NCBI GenBank assembly: GCA_963758205.1 | Contig: CAVWUM010000002.1 | Span: forward strand, 558,001-622,000 | DNA length: 64,000 nucleotides | Origin: Owenweeksia sp963758205 | Lineage (GTDB): Bacteria; Bacteroidota; Bacteroidia; Flavobacteriales; Schleiferiaceae | Reading direction: 5' to 3' | Part shown: piece by piece, positions 1 through 8,268 of the stretch | Numbering within the stretch: the first letter of the stretch is position 1 | How the letters are laid out: each line of letters opens with the position of its first letter | The notes under the pieces: generated by a model | What the model was told of the DNA's origin: nothing | What the model saw: only the letters and a program-made list of their open reading frames with translations | Databases searched by the model: none | Position numbers and translations under genes: made by a program

Positions 1-202
1 AAGTTGGGACACTTAATATTGAGCTTGTATAACTATCAGGCGCCTCTGGATTACTTACAAGAAGAACTCCCTCTTTTAAATAACTGCTATTGTTTAAACC
101 AAATGTGGTGTAGAAACCACTGCTTTGTGCAATAGAACCAACAGAAGAGAACAGCAGGACAATAAGTCCTGCAGTTCTCTTAAAGTTATTAAAAATTCTC
201 AT
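1..202 (-). CDS. Secreted protein, N-terminal fragment (cut by window edge)
   Basis: An open frame starts at an ATG at 202-200 on the minus strand and runs off the left end of the window. The first residues read MRIFNNFKRTAGLIVLLFSS and continue into VGSIAQ, a typical signal peptide with a basic N-region, a hydrophobic core and a small-residue cleavage site before a Gln. The mature part (SSGFYTTFGLNNSSYLKEGV) shows no domain I recognise. It lies just downstream of the disrupted lipoprotein gene on the same strand, so the two may be co-transcribed. Export is well supported; the function is unknown because only about 67 codons are visible. Confidence 0.6.
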   Translation of the reverse strand, partial: MRIFNNFKRTAGLIVLLFSSVGSIAQSSGFYTTFGLNNSSYLKEGVLLVSNPEAPDSYTSSILSVPT

Positions 203-203
203 A

Positions 204-1521
204 TTATGGAGCAGCGTGAATTAAAGAATAACCTCTCACCCAAGAATACTGCTGCAAACGATCCACACACCAGTTACACTGGGGAATAACCATGATAGTA
301 TAATGTTCATGATCTCCCTTTCTATTAATCCTCAATCTGGGAGTTCTCGTTTGAAAGACTGGAAACTCTATTGGTCTAGACCAACTATACCAATCGTACT
401 CATATGTTGCAGCATAAAGTCGAAATCTAGGTTGTGCCGAAGTTCCTTGTCCAATTTGAAAAGTAATTACATTGGAACTCCGAATTTCAAAGTTAAAATT
501 GAAAGTTTTATTCCGGTCATTCTTATGCCAATCCTTGACGCGTTCAGATCTTGAGGCTTGATTTTCCCAGTTGTTTGCACCTAATTCGGCAGTAAGTATT
601 TCCAGATTCACTTCTGAACGCCTACTCCTCTCAAATCTCTCTCCAGCAATATTACCCATTATGTAATTAAATCTATCGGCCCGAGTACATGTTGGACCTT
701 GAGGGCTTTTTCCTGGCCATACTGAGTCTTTCTCTGTTCCAATAGCATTTAAAAGGTCGTCTGTAGTTACCACCAGAAGATGTCTTTTCCTGCTTATCGT
801 AGCCCAAAGTCACAATAAGCAATGGATTTTCAATACATGTGCTCTCATTTTCAATGGGTTCACCGGTATTGACCTTAAATGGATCCACTTTTCCAACCAA
901 AATCTCTTGAGTACTGCAAATACTAGGATCCTCAATAGCTAAAACCGGAATGAAATCTGCAATTGAATCTGGAACATCTACGTCCGTACCAATACCAACA
1001 TATGGATTCAATTCCCAATTTGCAAATTGCTGATTCTCAATATAAACTACAGGTTCATAAGTATGATCCTCCCAAATAAAATCATTTCTAGCAATAGACC
1101 AATCAAAACCTTGTGCCGAAAATTTAGCATCAAGCAGCGTAGACATATTAGCGAATGTTTCCAAATCATCAATATGTACAAGATACTCGGGAAAACTTGG
1201 ATCCGGTTGATACATATTCTGTTGCATGAAGGCACTGAACCCTTGGTTGCAAGAAACCTCAGATAGCGCTTCCGCAATCATATACATGTATCTATCTAAT
1301 TTTTCCTCAATTGGATCTGTTGGATTATCCAACATATTCCACAAAGGTTGGGGAGGTGTCATAGTAATATAATCACAATCACCATCATACGGCTCAAGGG
1401 GATCTTCACCGATACCTGTATCTTCGTTCTTATAGTTTAATTGATTTTTTGAAGTTTGTTCTTTCGAACAAGATAGCATGGCAAAACATAATGCCATAAC
1501 CATCAAAAAGATGTTTTTCAT
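204..1521 (-). pseudogene. Lipoprotein of unknown function, interrupted by a frameshift
   Basis: The 5' part (1521 down to about 780) begins MKNIFLMVMALCFAMLSCSK, a lipoprotein signal with the lipobox Cys at residue 18. It continues as a well-composed acidic protein to IVTLGYDKQEK. The same frame then becomes Arg/Ser-rich and stops at 673. One frame over, an open stretch beginning VVTTDDLLNAIGTEKDSV runs to 204 and has normal protein composition. The frames join if one base is removed from the T4 run at 785-788 (A4 on the coding strand), giving GYDKQERHLLVVTTDDLL and a product of about 438 residues. I recognise no domain. It could be a genuine pseudogene, a sequencing indel, or two separate short genes; I favour one interrupted gene. 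Confidence 0.6.
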
Positions 1522-1879
1522 TTAGTCATTAATTTAAGTTATTAAAACACTCTCTTCGAGCTCAAAAGAATGAGGGTGCAAGAAAAACATAAATTAATTA
1601 TGATAAGTAAACTCCGTAAGAATTTTTACCCCCCCCCCCGTCATGTAACACCAAATAATTCATTTTATATACCTGATAATGAGGTATAAAAATTTCTAAA
1701 ATGTGGCTTTAGAATTTCCAAATTATGGCACAGTTGGTTTAAAATTTATTTCACTTGAAAAAATAAAGTACATTTTGGTAAGACCTATGAATTAAACTGG
1801 ATTCTGAAAATCCTTGTTTAATGCAAATACAGATGATAATCCTTTTGCTATCAATCAAATTACCAAGACTTAACTAATC
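1522..1879. other. Intergenic region with a C11 homopolymer
   Basis: This 358-base AT-rich gap separates the disrupted lipoprotein gene from the barrel gene. I see no credible ORF, tRNA or strong terminator. Its one notable feature is an uninterrupted run of eleven C at 1629-1639, about 110 bases upstream of the lipoprotein start codon. Confidence 0.6.
1629..1639. repeat. Homopolymeric C11 tract
   Basis: Eleven consecutive C residues sit in an otherwise AT-rich intergenic region, upstream of a minus-strand gene that is itself frameshifted. Tracts this long are prone to slippage and also to sequencing error. Confidence 0.9.
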
Positions 1880-2578
1880 CTAGAAAGTAACTATCAGAAA
1901 CAGTGCAACCGGCAATTGCAGATTAAAATCCATGCCTTTGGTTTCATCATTTTCAGTATTCACGGTCAAAACTTCCGGGCTACCAAAGCTGGACGTATAG
2001 TTTTTGGATTGGACCTCCAATGTTCGTGCTGAACGAATAAAGTAATAGGAGGCCTCGGTGCCAATCAATATCCTATCAGTAATGGCATAAGTGAGGGTAA
2101 CCTGTGGACCAAGCCCATATCCTAATTCCACAGATTTGGACGTAGTGATGGTAGAATCGAAACCGCTGCCAAAGTTGAAGGACTGCACATTTACGGTTTG
2201 TATGTTTTGGGCGCGCACCACGCCATCAATCCCTAATCCAAACTCAAACTTCTTTCCAAGCGAATAGGCTTTTCCATACCCCAGCCTGAAGTTAAGATCA
2301 GAGTTATCAGACTTTAATCCATTCTTCTCGGTTTCCTGGGTATAGTCATAACCCAAACCCACATTTATCTGTGTATTGGTTTGATTAAAGCGCAGCGAAT
2401 ATTTCACTAAAAATGGATTGTTTACAGCCGGGCTATTTCCAAAGTTGACAATCTGCTTTAAGAGCTGATTTACCTGCAGACCTGTGTAGTGTGTAATTCT
2501 ATCAGGTTTTGATGTGGTTTGACCAATGGACAGGGTACCCCAGGCCAAAAGAAGGGCTAAAGCAAAGTTTTTGAGCAT
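1880..2578 (-). CDS. Outer-membrane beta-barrel-like protein, partner of the cytochrome c peroxidase
   Basis: This 232-residue protein has a signal peptide (MLKNFALALLLAWGTLSIGQ) followed by alternating amphipathic strands rich in Gly, Tyr and Asn. Examples are INVGLGYDYTQE, FEFGLGIDGVV and RILIGTEASYYFI. It ends LQLPVALFLIVTF, with the terminal Phe expected of an outer-membrane barrel. I infer a small porin-like or adhesin-like barrel and cannot name a family. Its start is 12 bases after the stop of the upstream peroxidase gene on the same strand, so the two are very likely one operon. Cellular location is reasonably sure; role is not. Confidence 0.6.
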   Translation of the reverse strand: MLKNFALALLLAWGTLSIGQTTSKPDRITHYTGLQVNQLLKQIVNFGNSPAVNNPFLVKYSLRFNQTNTQINVGLGYDYTQETEKNGLKSDNSDLNFRLGYGKAYSLGKKFEFGLGIDGVVRAQNIQTVNVQSFNFGSGFDSTITTSKSVELGYGLGPQVTLTYAITDRILIGTEASYYFIRSARTLEVQSKNYTSSFGSPEVLTVNTENDETKGMDFNLQLPVALFLIVTF

Positions 2579-2590
2579 GCAGTAGTTGAG

Positions 2591-3703
2591 TTATCTCCTT
2601 ATAAAAGGATCTGAATATCTGGGATCAGTAGACATGGTTTGATCGGTAAGTGTATTTAGGAAAGCTATCATATCCTTCTTTTCCTCTTCTGTAATATTCA
2701 GCACGTTGGGCTTACCATCCTGTCCCTTTAATCTCTGATCAAGATTAGGGTGGCTCACTACTTCATGGCTGTAATGCTCCAGTACCTCCTCTAAGGTAGC
2801 AAAGCGTCCGTCATGCATGTAGGGAGCTGTTAAAGCCACGTTTTTAAGATTGGGGATGCGGAACTTTCCATTGTCTTCTTCAAGCCCCGTAAGCGCACCT
2901 CTACCCTTATCGATGTAGTTGGCATCCAATCCAATGTTTATAAACTCATTATCCAATGGCTCTGAATAGCCTGAAGGTGAAAAGAGATCGTGGCAACTGT
3001 TGCAGTTGTACTTTCCGATGAAAAGGTTCAATCCACGTTCTACATCTGTTTGCGGATTTGGATTATTGAATCCCCCGAAAGGGAAGTTCATATCGAAAGC
3101 TGTATTAAAGGAAACTATGCTGGATACAAATCCAGAAAGTGCCTCCGAAATCCGCTCAAGGTTTACTTCGCCATCACCATAGGCATCTTTAAAAAGCTGG
3201 TCATAATAAGGCTTTGAAGCTACTTTCTCCACAATCATTTTGGTATCCATCATACCCATTTCCACGTGATTAAAGACAGGCTGAATTACCATATTCTCCA
3301 GCACTCTTTCCCGGCCATCCCAAAAAAGTGCCTGCCCCCGTGTAGCCATGGGACCGTTGGTAATTTTGGTAAACAGGTTTAAATTCTGGATTGGAGGCGT
3401 ATTGCGGGAGGTTTCAATATTTTCAAAACCTTTACTGAATCGTTTGTCATCAGCAAAAGCACGAGCCTGCTTGTGGCACGAGCCGCACGAAACTGAATTA
3501 TTTACGGAAAGAGAATTATCGTAGAAAAGAACCCGGCCCAGTTTGCCGATCTCTGCCGTAGTAGTTACATAGCTGTAATCACCGGTTAAATCAAGAGTTC
3601 GGGAGTTGGTGTTGTAGCTGTAATCTTGTTTAGAACAGGAGATGGCCACAATGATAAGGCACAGGGCGCCAGTGGCAAAAAGAATCAGGTTTTTAGTTTT
3701 CAT
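2591..3703 (-). CDS. Di-heme cytochrome c peroxidase family lipoprotein
   Basis: The protein has 370 residues and belongs to the bacterial di-heme cytochrome c peroxidase/MauG family, which reduces hydrogen peroxide in the periplasm or carries out related heme oxidations. Two CxxCH heme sites are visible, CGSCH at about 73-77 and CNSCH at about 234-238. The family context APYMHDGRFATLEEVLEHY follows near residue 300. The N-terminus is a lipoprotein signal ending in ISCSKQ with Cys23, so it is probably anchored to a membrane. Length fits the family. The gene is first in a two-gene unit with the barrel protein. The true substrate (peroxide or another molecule) cannot be told from sequence. Confidence 0.88.
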   Translation of the reverse strand: MKTKNLILFATGALCLIIVAISCSKQDYSYNTNSRTLDLTGDYSYVTTTAEIGKLGRVLFYDNSLSVNNSVSCGSCHKQARAFADDKRFSKGFENIETSRNTPPIQNLNLFTKITNGPMATRGQALFWDGRERVLENMVIQPVFNHVEMGMMDTKMIVEKVASKPYYDQLFKDAYGDGEVNLERISEALSGFVSSIVSFNTAFDMNFPFGGFNNPNPQTDVERGLNLFIGKYNCNSCHDLFSPSGYSEPLDNEFINIGLDANYIDKGRGALTGLEEDNGKFRIPNLKNVALTAPYMHDGRFATLEEVLEHYSHEVVSHPNLDQRLKGQDGKPNVLNITEEEKKDMIAFLNTLTDQTMSTDPRYSDPFIRR

Positions 3704-3867
3704 AATATCAGGTAATTGGAGTTTAAATCTAAGCTTATTATACGCAGTGTTTCAAATTAATACTGTTAAAGTTCTTACACAATTAGTATAAGGATAGTAA
3801 CAGCTGCTTTGAACCACATATTGCACAGATGCTATTTTTAACACTATGGTTGCGCCCAGTTAAAATA

Positions 3868-3900
3868 AAAAGGGCCATTTGATTAAGATGACCCCTTTTT
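3868..3900 (-). terminator. Rho-independent terminator, possibly bidirectional
   Basis: An A-rich arm followed by GGGCC pairs with a GACCCC arm ending in T5 across a short loop, with one bulge. It lies 21 bases beyond the stop of the T9SS-like cargo gene at 3921, which is transcribed toward it. The A/T flanks would allow termination from either side. Confidence 0.6.
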
Positions 3901-3920
3901 AAAATGTATTTGTGGATTTT

Positions 3921-4802
3921 TTAGTACACTACCACCTTTTTGCTGGTATCCATACCATTACTGGTAAATACGGCTACAGCCATACCCTTTGGCAATCTTT
4001 CCAGTGGTATCCTGTTTTTCTGTCCGTTTATTATTTCTTCATGTATCAGTTTACCGCCAAGGTCAAAAAACTTAAGCTCACCCTGTGGGGTAAAACCTTC
4101 GGGAAGTTCAATATCCAGGTATTCTCCGCGCTGCACCATCTCAGGCCTATCCACCTGTACCTCATCAATACTGATGGGCGAACCAAAACCGGCTTGTATA
4201 GTACCGTTAAAGGTGCTTTCATAGGCATAATCCTTTAAGGTTACAGAGCGTAAATCAGCCGCTACATCAAGGCGTATCCATCCATAGAATGTTCTGATGG
4301 TATCATTTACAGTGGAGCGAAACTTCAGACCTAAAAAGCCATCAGTTATACCATTTGTTTTATCTACAAACTGGCTGTTTGGATAAGTAACACCATTAAC
4401 ACCAAGCCCCATATAACCGATAAAGCGGTTAGGAGCGCTTCCCAACCCAAGCCCTTTAAAGGGTTCGCCAACACCAATGGTATCGCCCACCCCTAATCTA
4501 AAAGGATAGTTATAATTTAGATAATCAAGACCTAGTACCTGGTTTCCCGCAGTGCCAAAAGTTTCCACCTGCACACCAGTAAGGTTGTCGCCACTCACAA
4601 TGCTATCAACAAACTGAGTAATGCGGAAATCAACCTCTCCGTCATTATTCACGTCAATATCATATTGTTGATTGTTATTATTGAGCGTAGTGTCCTGTAT
4701 ATCAGTCCATACTATTTGCCCCTGGGCTGCCTGAGATCCAAGAATCACAGTTGCAGCGCCTGAGTAGCGCAGTAGAATTTTTTCTAACTTTTCCTTTTTC
4801 AT
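3921..4802 (-). CDS. Secreted protein with T9SS-like C-terminal domain
   Basis: The 293-residue product starts MKKEKLEKILLRYSGAATVI and has a likely signal peptide ending near QAAQGQ. The middle contains an acidic DVNNDGEVDFRI stretch that resembles a calcium-binding loop, then beta-rich sequence. The last 75 residues (LDIELPEGF, LKFFDLGGKLIHEE, LPKGMAVAVFTSNG, KKVVVY) have the strand pattern of a T9SS type A sorting domain, though the usual YPNP motif is absent. It is probably exported and attached to or released from the cell surface. Catalytic function is unknown. It appears monocistronic, with a terminator downstream. Confidence 0.6.
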   Translation of the reverse strand: MKKEKLEKILLRYSGAATVILGSQAAQGQIVWTDIQDTTLNNNNQQYDIDVNNDGEVDFRITQFVDSIVSGDNLTGVQVETFGTAGNQVLGLDYLNYNYPFRLGVGDTIGVGEPFKGLGLGSAPNRFIGYMGLGVNGVTYPNSQFVDKTNGITDGFLGLKFRSTVNDTIRTFYGWIRLDVAADLRSVTLKDYAYESTFNGTIQAGFGSPISIDEVQVDRPEMVQRGEYLDIELPEGFTPQGELKFFDLGGKLIHEEIINGQKNRIPLERLPKGMAVAVFTSNGMDTSKKVVVY

Positions 4803-4838
4803 GGTGAATTATGAGGTGGCAAAAATCTTAAAAACTTG

Positions 4839-5756
4839 CTACGTAGCCAATTTATTGCGGTGTAGCTTTTTTACAACAGCCTTTCGACCTTTTTCAATAT
4901 CTAAAGGTAGTTTCAAATAGTCCGCTAAACCTCCAAGTACCTTTTCGGGATCTTCCATACAATCGTAGTAGTCAACAGTATACAACTCCATAGTCGGCTG
5001 CATTTTAAGCCAGTTTTCCAAACGGCTCTCCTCCTGCTGCATTTCCATAGCCATCTGGAAAGGAAAGTTTTTCATCACCTGCTCCTTCTTTTTTCCCTTC
5101 ATTACTTCCTGAGAAACGATTACCTCGGTTAACGGCCTTTTTATCCAGATAACCTTAAATGTTTCAGAAGATGGCAGGTAGCGCAACAGCGGGCTCACTA
5201 CTTTTATCACTTTGGCTCGGGCCTCATGCAACCAATCATTCTTCAATCCCAGGTTTTTTACGCGCTCATGCTCAAAATAGCCCTCGGGATTGTGTTCGTC
5301 CTTATCACGCTCCCCATCCTGGTAAAGCGTCAGTCCAGATTCTTCCAGCATTTTCATCAGCATGCTGGTTCCACTTCTCGGAAAACCGCTTACCACAATT
5401 ATGGGTTCACTTTGCCTGGTTTCTATTTTTTCAAGTTGGAGTAAAAGTGCCCTGGCAGCCTGGTGTTTTGGCGCCTGCTGAAGACAAATCCTAAGAGCCT
5501 TTTCGGCTACTTCATCAAAACCCAATTGATGCGCAGCCTGTGCCATAAGGTAATGTGTATTGGGCTGATAAAACTGCTGCTCCAGGCTTTTCTCTAAATC
5601 TGAAAGTGCATCTTCAGCAAAACCCAGTTCTAAATTACATTGTGCCCGCCCACTGAGGGCAACGCCATTTTCAGCATCCAGTTTCAACACCTTTTCAAAA
5701 TAGGTTTTGGCCTTAGCTACTTGTGCAGAAATCATCAGGGCCCGTCCTATCTCCAA
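4839..5756 (-). CDS. TPR-sulfotransferase module, probably the C-terminal half of the upstream gene
   Basis: The frame encodes N-terminal TPR helices (AKTYFEKVLKLDAENGVALS, then two further repeats) and a sulfotransferase domain. The 5'-phosphosulfate loop PIIVVSGFPRSGTSML at about residues 119-134 is the hallmark of PAPS-dependent sulfotransferases. The first plausible start is only a TTG. The frame is open about 80 bases further upstream, reading KGQNSEAIRIFKSIENTGLQ, which is clearly TPR sequence continuous with the end of the preceding gene. I therefore read this as the 3' half of one phosphodiesterase-TPR-sulfotransferase gene split by a single-base shift near 5825. If expressed alone it would be a 305-residue TPR-sulfotransferase. 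Confidence 0.75.
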   Translation of the reverse strand: MEIGRALMISAQVAKAKTYFEKVLKLDAENGVALSGRAQCNLELGFAEDALSDLEKSLEQQFYQPNTHYLMAQAAHQLGFDEVAEKALRICLQQAPKHQAARALLLQLEKIETRQSEPIIVVSGFPRSGTSMLMKMLEESGLTLYQDGERDKDEHNPEGYFEHERVKNLGLKNDWLHEARAKVIKVVSPLLRYLPSSETFKVIWIKRPLTEVIVSQEVMKGKKKEQVMKNFPFQMAMEMQQEESRLENWLKMQPTMELYTVDYYDCMEDPEKVLGGLADYLKLPLDIEKGRKAVVKKLHRNKLAT

Positions 5757-5814
5757 AAGCAGTTCGATGGATTGCAGGCCAGTGTTTTCAATACTTTTAA
5801 AAATCCTGATAGCC

Positions 5815-7314
5815 TCAGAATTTTGTCCCTTCTCTGAGTGCTAACAATCCCTTAAAGTGCTCTACAGCCTTTTGCTTCGAAAATCTTTTAGATAAATCCT
5901 CCAGCAATTTTCTTAGGTTTTCCAATTCGCCCAGTCGAAGTAACGTGCGGGCTAAAAGCAATCCGTAGCGTAATTCACCATAAGCCTGATAATTTTTTTG
6001 AATAATGGCATTGGCCTCCCCGGGTTTATTGCCATCCAGCAGGCTGAGGCTCAGGTTATATTCAAGCTCCTGCTCCACATAAGTCCGTTTATCCTTTTGG
6101 CTCAAATTAATATACCCCAGTTCTTCAAGCTGCTTTAGCATTCCTGCAGATGCACTGGCAGACACATCACAAAACTCAACCTGATTTCCGGTAATTTCCC
6201 ATGAGGGAATTTCTCCGGGTGTATCTGAGTTTGCAAAAATATCGGTCAAAACCCGTCCTTCCATATCCCCACCTACAGGTAAACCAAAGTGGTGGAGAAT
6301 GGTGGGCGTAATATCCAGAAGCGAGGCGCCAAAAACCTGCTCCCCTTTTTTCATTGAAGGGCCACTAGCAGCCAGTACTCCATATTTACGATGCTCAAGC
6401 GCAGGGGCTGCTGCCACATCGGGTAATTCCAACTGGCGCATTTTACCCGATTCAAAACCATGATCGGATACCAGCATTACCGTGCAGTCACTTCCGGCAA
6501 GGTTCAGCAACCTCTCCAACATCATATCATGATAGCGGTAAGCCGCTTCTATAATTCCATGATACAATTCAAACTCCAAATCATCCACACCTTCCATTTG
6601 TGGCGGGTGGTATTTCATCGCTAAATGCGAAAAGTGATCAATAGCCTCATAATAAACAGCCATAAAATCCCATTCCTCATGCTCCATGAGGTATGTGGCA
6701 GCATTATGTACTGAGGCACAATGTGCCAGTACACGCATTAACGGCTTCAACACCTTGTCATTTTCAGGATCGAGCTCTGCCGCCTTTGGAATAAAAGGCA
6801 AAATATGCTGCAGGGTAAGCTCTGCCGGGTGAACCCGCAATTCCTTTAAAGTCTCATATAAATTTTCAGGAAAAACACTCCCAGCCTCTAACGGCCATGC
6901 ATCGCCATGAGTAGGTGCATCTTTATGAAACTGATTGGTAACCACTGCCCCATTCAGCTTTTCAGCAGGATGCGAAGGCCACCAGTTTACCACATTGGTT
7001 TTAAGGCCAGCCTCATGCAATATATTCCATACAGCTTTGGCTTTACGTGTTGTTGCCCTGACGGGAAGAATGTTGCCATTAACCGAATCCACCTCCACAA
7101 AACCATGAATACCGTGATCGTACGCTCTTTTACCTGTTGCTATGCTTGTCCATAGCATTGGGCTTAGCGCAGGGCTTAGTGTAGCAATATTCCCTTTTAC
7201 GCCTCCCTTCAACAATTTACTAAGGGTTGGCATTTTACCAGCCGCCATCAAGGGTTCAATTACCTGCCAGTCGGCAGCATCCCATCCTATTACTAAAAAC
7301 TTTTGTTGAGGCAT
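5815..7314 (-). CDS. Alkaline phosphatase/nucleotide pyrophosphatase-type phosphodiesterase with C-terminal TPRs
   Basis: The 499-residue frame has the type I phosphodiesterase/nucleotide pyrophosphatase fold. A first metal-site Asp lies in FLVIGWDAADW. The nucleophile region is SPMLWTSIATG, followed by YEAIDHFSH and MLVSDHGFESG, which carry the remaining metal ligands. After about residue 380 the protein becomes helical and TPR-like (YNLSLSLLDGNKPGEANAII). It ends abruptly at ALREGTKF inside a repeat. Removing one G from the GGG run (CCC on the plus strand, around 5825-5827) restores ALREGQNSEAIRIF and joins the sulfotransferase frame for a total of about 825 residues. No signal peptide is seen, so it is probably cytoplasmic. 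The substrate is unknown. Confidence 0.82.
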   Translation of the reverse strand: MPQQKFLVIGWDAADWQVIEPLMAAGKMPTLSKLLKGGVKGNIATLSPALSPMLWTSIATGKRAYDHGIHGFVEVDSVNGNILPVRATTRKAKAVWNILHEAGLKTNVVNWWPSHPAEKLNGAVVTNQFHKDAPTHGDAWPLEAGSVFPENLYETLKELRVHPAELTLQHILPFIPKAAELDPENDKVLKPLMRVLAHCASVHNAATYLMEHEEWDFMAVYYEAIDHFSHLAMKYHPPQMEGVDDLEFELYHGIIEAAYRYHDMMLERLLNLAGSDCTVMLVSDHGFESGKMRQLELPDVAAAPALEHRKYGVLAASGPSMKKGEQVFGASLLDITPTILHHFGLPVGGDMEGRVLTDIFANSDTPGEIPSWEITGNQVEFCDVSASASAGMLKQLEELGYINLSQKDKRTYVEQELEYNLSLSLLDGNKPGEANAIIQKNYQAYGELRYGLLLARTLLRLGELENLRKLLEDLSKRFSKQKAVEHFKGLLALREGTKF

Positions 7315-7336
7315 TTTTTACTTAAAGAGAAGTGGG

Positions 7337-7344
7337 CAAAGGTA
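7337..7344 (-). promoter_or_regulatory. Bacteroidota -7 element for the phosphodiesterase gene
   Basis: CAAAGGTA on the plus strand is TACCTTTG on the coding strand, matching TAnnTTTG. It lies 22 bases upstream of the start codon at 7314. Confidence 0.55.
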
Positions 7345-7467
7345 ACTTGTGTAATGTTCACTAAAATACCAGTCCATTAGTCATTCATCAATGCAAAGGA
7401 GAAACTCGGGTTTGTGATTAACATGTAAGTTATCTCCACCTTTGATTGGTTATATGATAAGATAATA

Positions 7468-8154
7468 CTACAAACTCATTTTAGGCTCTGAATCCCATAA
7501 GTTAATTACATCTCTTAAAAAATAATTATGCATGTTGCTCATGGTCTCCTTAGTGAATGAATATGTATTATGAAGAGCCACGAACTGCTCTATTAACTCC
7601 TTTAACTCACTAAACACAATTTTCAATCCTTCTTCTTTTAAAGCACTACTTATCGCGTAAGCAACAAGTCTATAATACACCATAGGCCATACGTAAATAT
7701 CCTTGCGCTCATACGTACTCCAAAATTCCCACATAAGACTTTCTCTTTGAAAATCACCTAGGCCACCATTTTTCTCAATAAACCACTTTCTTTTACTAGG
7801 ATGGACACTTGTATCAATACTGCAAGAAACAATATCCGCACAATCATTTACTGTTAAACCTAAGTCTTCATGACCAATTAGGCGCCATTTATACAGCCCT
7901 TTTAAATTGGGTTTTCCATAAAATCTAAAGTCACCAAAAATTGGTTTAAATGATTCTCCCAAATTATACTGAATAGGCGGACTAGAAAATGTTCCTACCG
8001 AAGCAAAACAAAAATCATCCTCTTTTAACTGAGGACAATGGAGTGGTGAAAAAAGTCTGATAATGTATTTTCCAAATACCAACTGCTTATTGCCGATAAA
8101 GAAATTGACTTCAAACTCTGGTAATTGATAATAGTAAAAGACACCGTCTTGCAT
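7468..8154 (-). CDS. Unknown protein, AT-rich gene
   Basis: The 228-residue protein has no signal peptide, no membrane segment and no motif I recognise. It is rich in aromatic residues (VFYYYQLPEFEVNFF, WEFWSTYERKDIYVWPMVYY) and ends in a helical segment (LKELIEQFVALHNTYSF). Base composition is visibly more AT-rich than that of its neighbours, which hints at recent acquisition. It is transcribed divergently from the permease gene at 8269 across about 115 bases. No function is proposed. Confidence 0.55.
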   Translation of the reverse strand: MQDGVFYYYQLPEFEVNFFIGNKQLVFGKYIIRLFSPLHCPQLKEDDFCFASVGTFSSPPIQYNLGESFKPIFGDFRFYGKPNLKGLYKWRLIGHEDLGLTVNDCADIVSCSIDTSVHPSKRKWFIEKNGGLGDFQRESLMWEFWSTYERKDIYVWPMVYYRLVAYAISSALKEEGLKIVFSELKELIEQFVALHNTYSFTKETMSNMHNYFLRDVINLWDSEPKMSL

Positions 8155-8268
8155 AAGTAATTTCCGTTTACCGATTTATTGATTGAAAACCACAAATCAT
8201 TCAGGGCAAATATAAACCCCACCTCCCATCCACTATTAATCAATACTTTTAACCCACCAAAAGCGCCC

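Noticed and set aside
8179..8268. N-terminal extension of the ABC permease
   Set aside because: The 30 extra residues are unlike the family and the conserved start MKAGVLLENTRIAYQS is at 8269.
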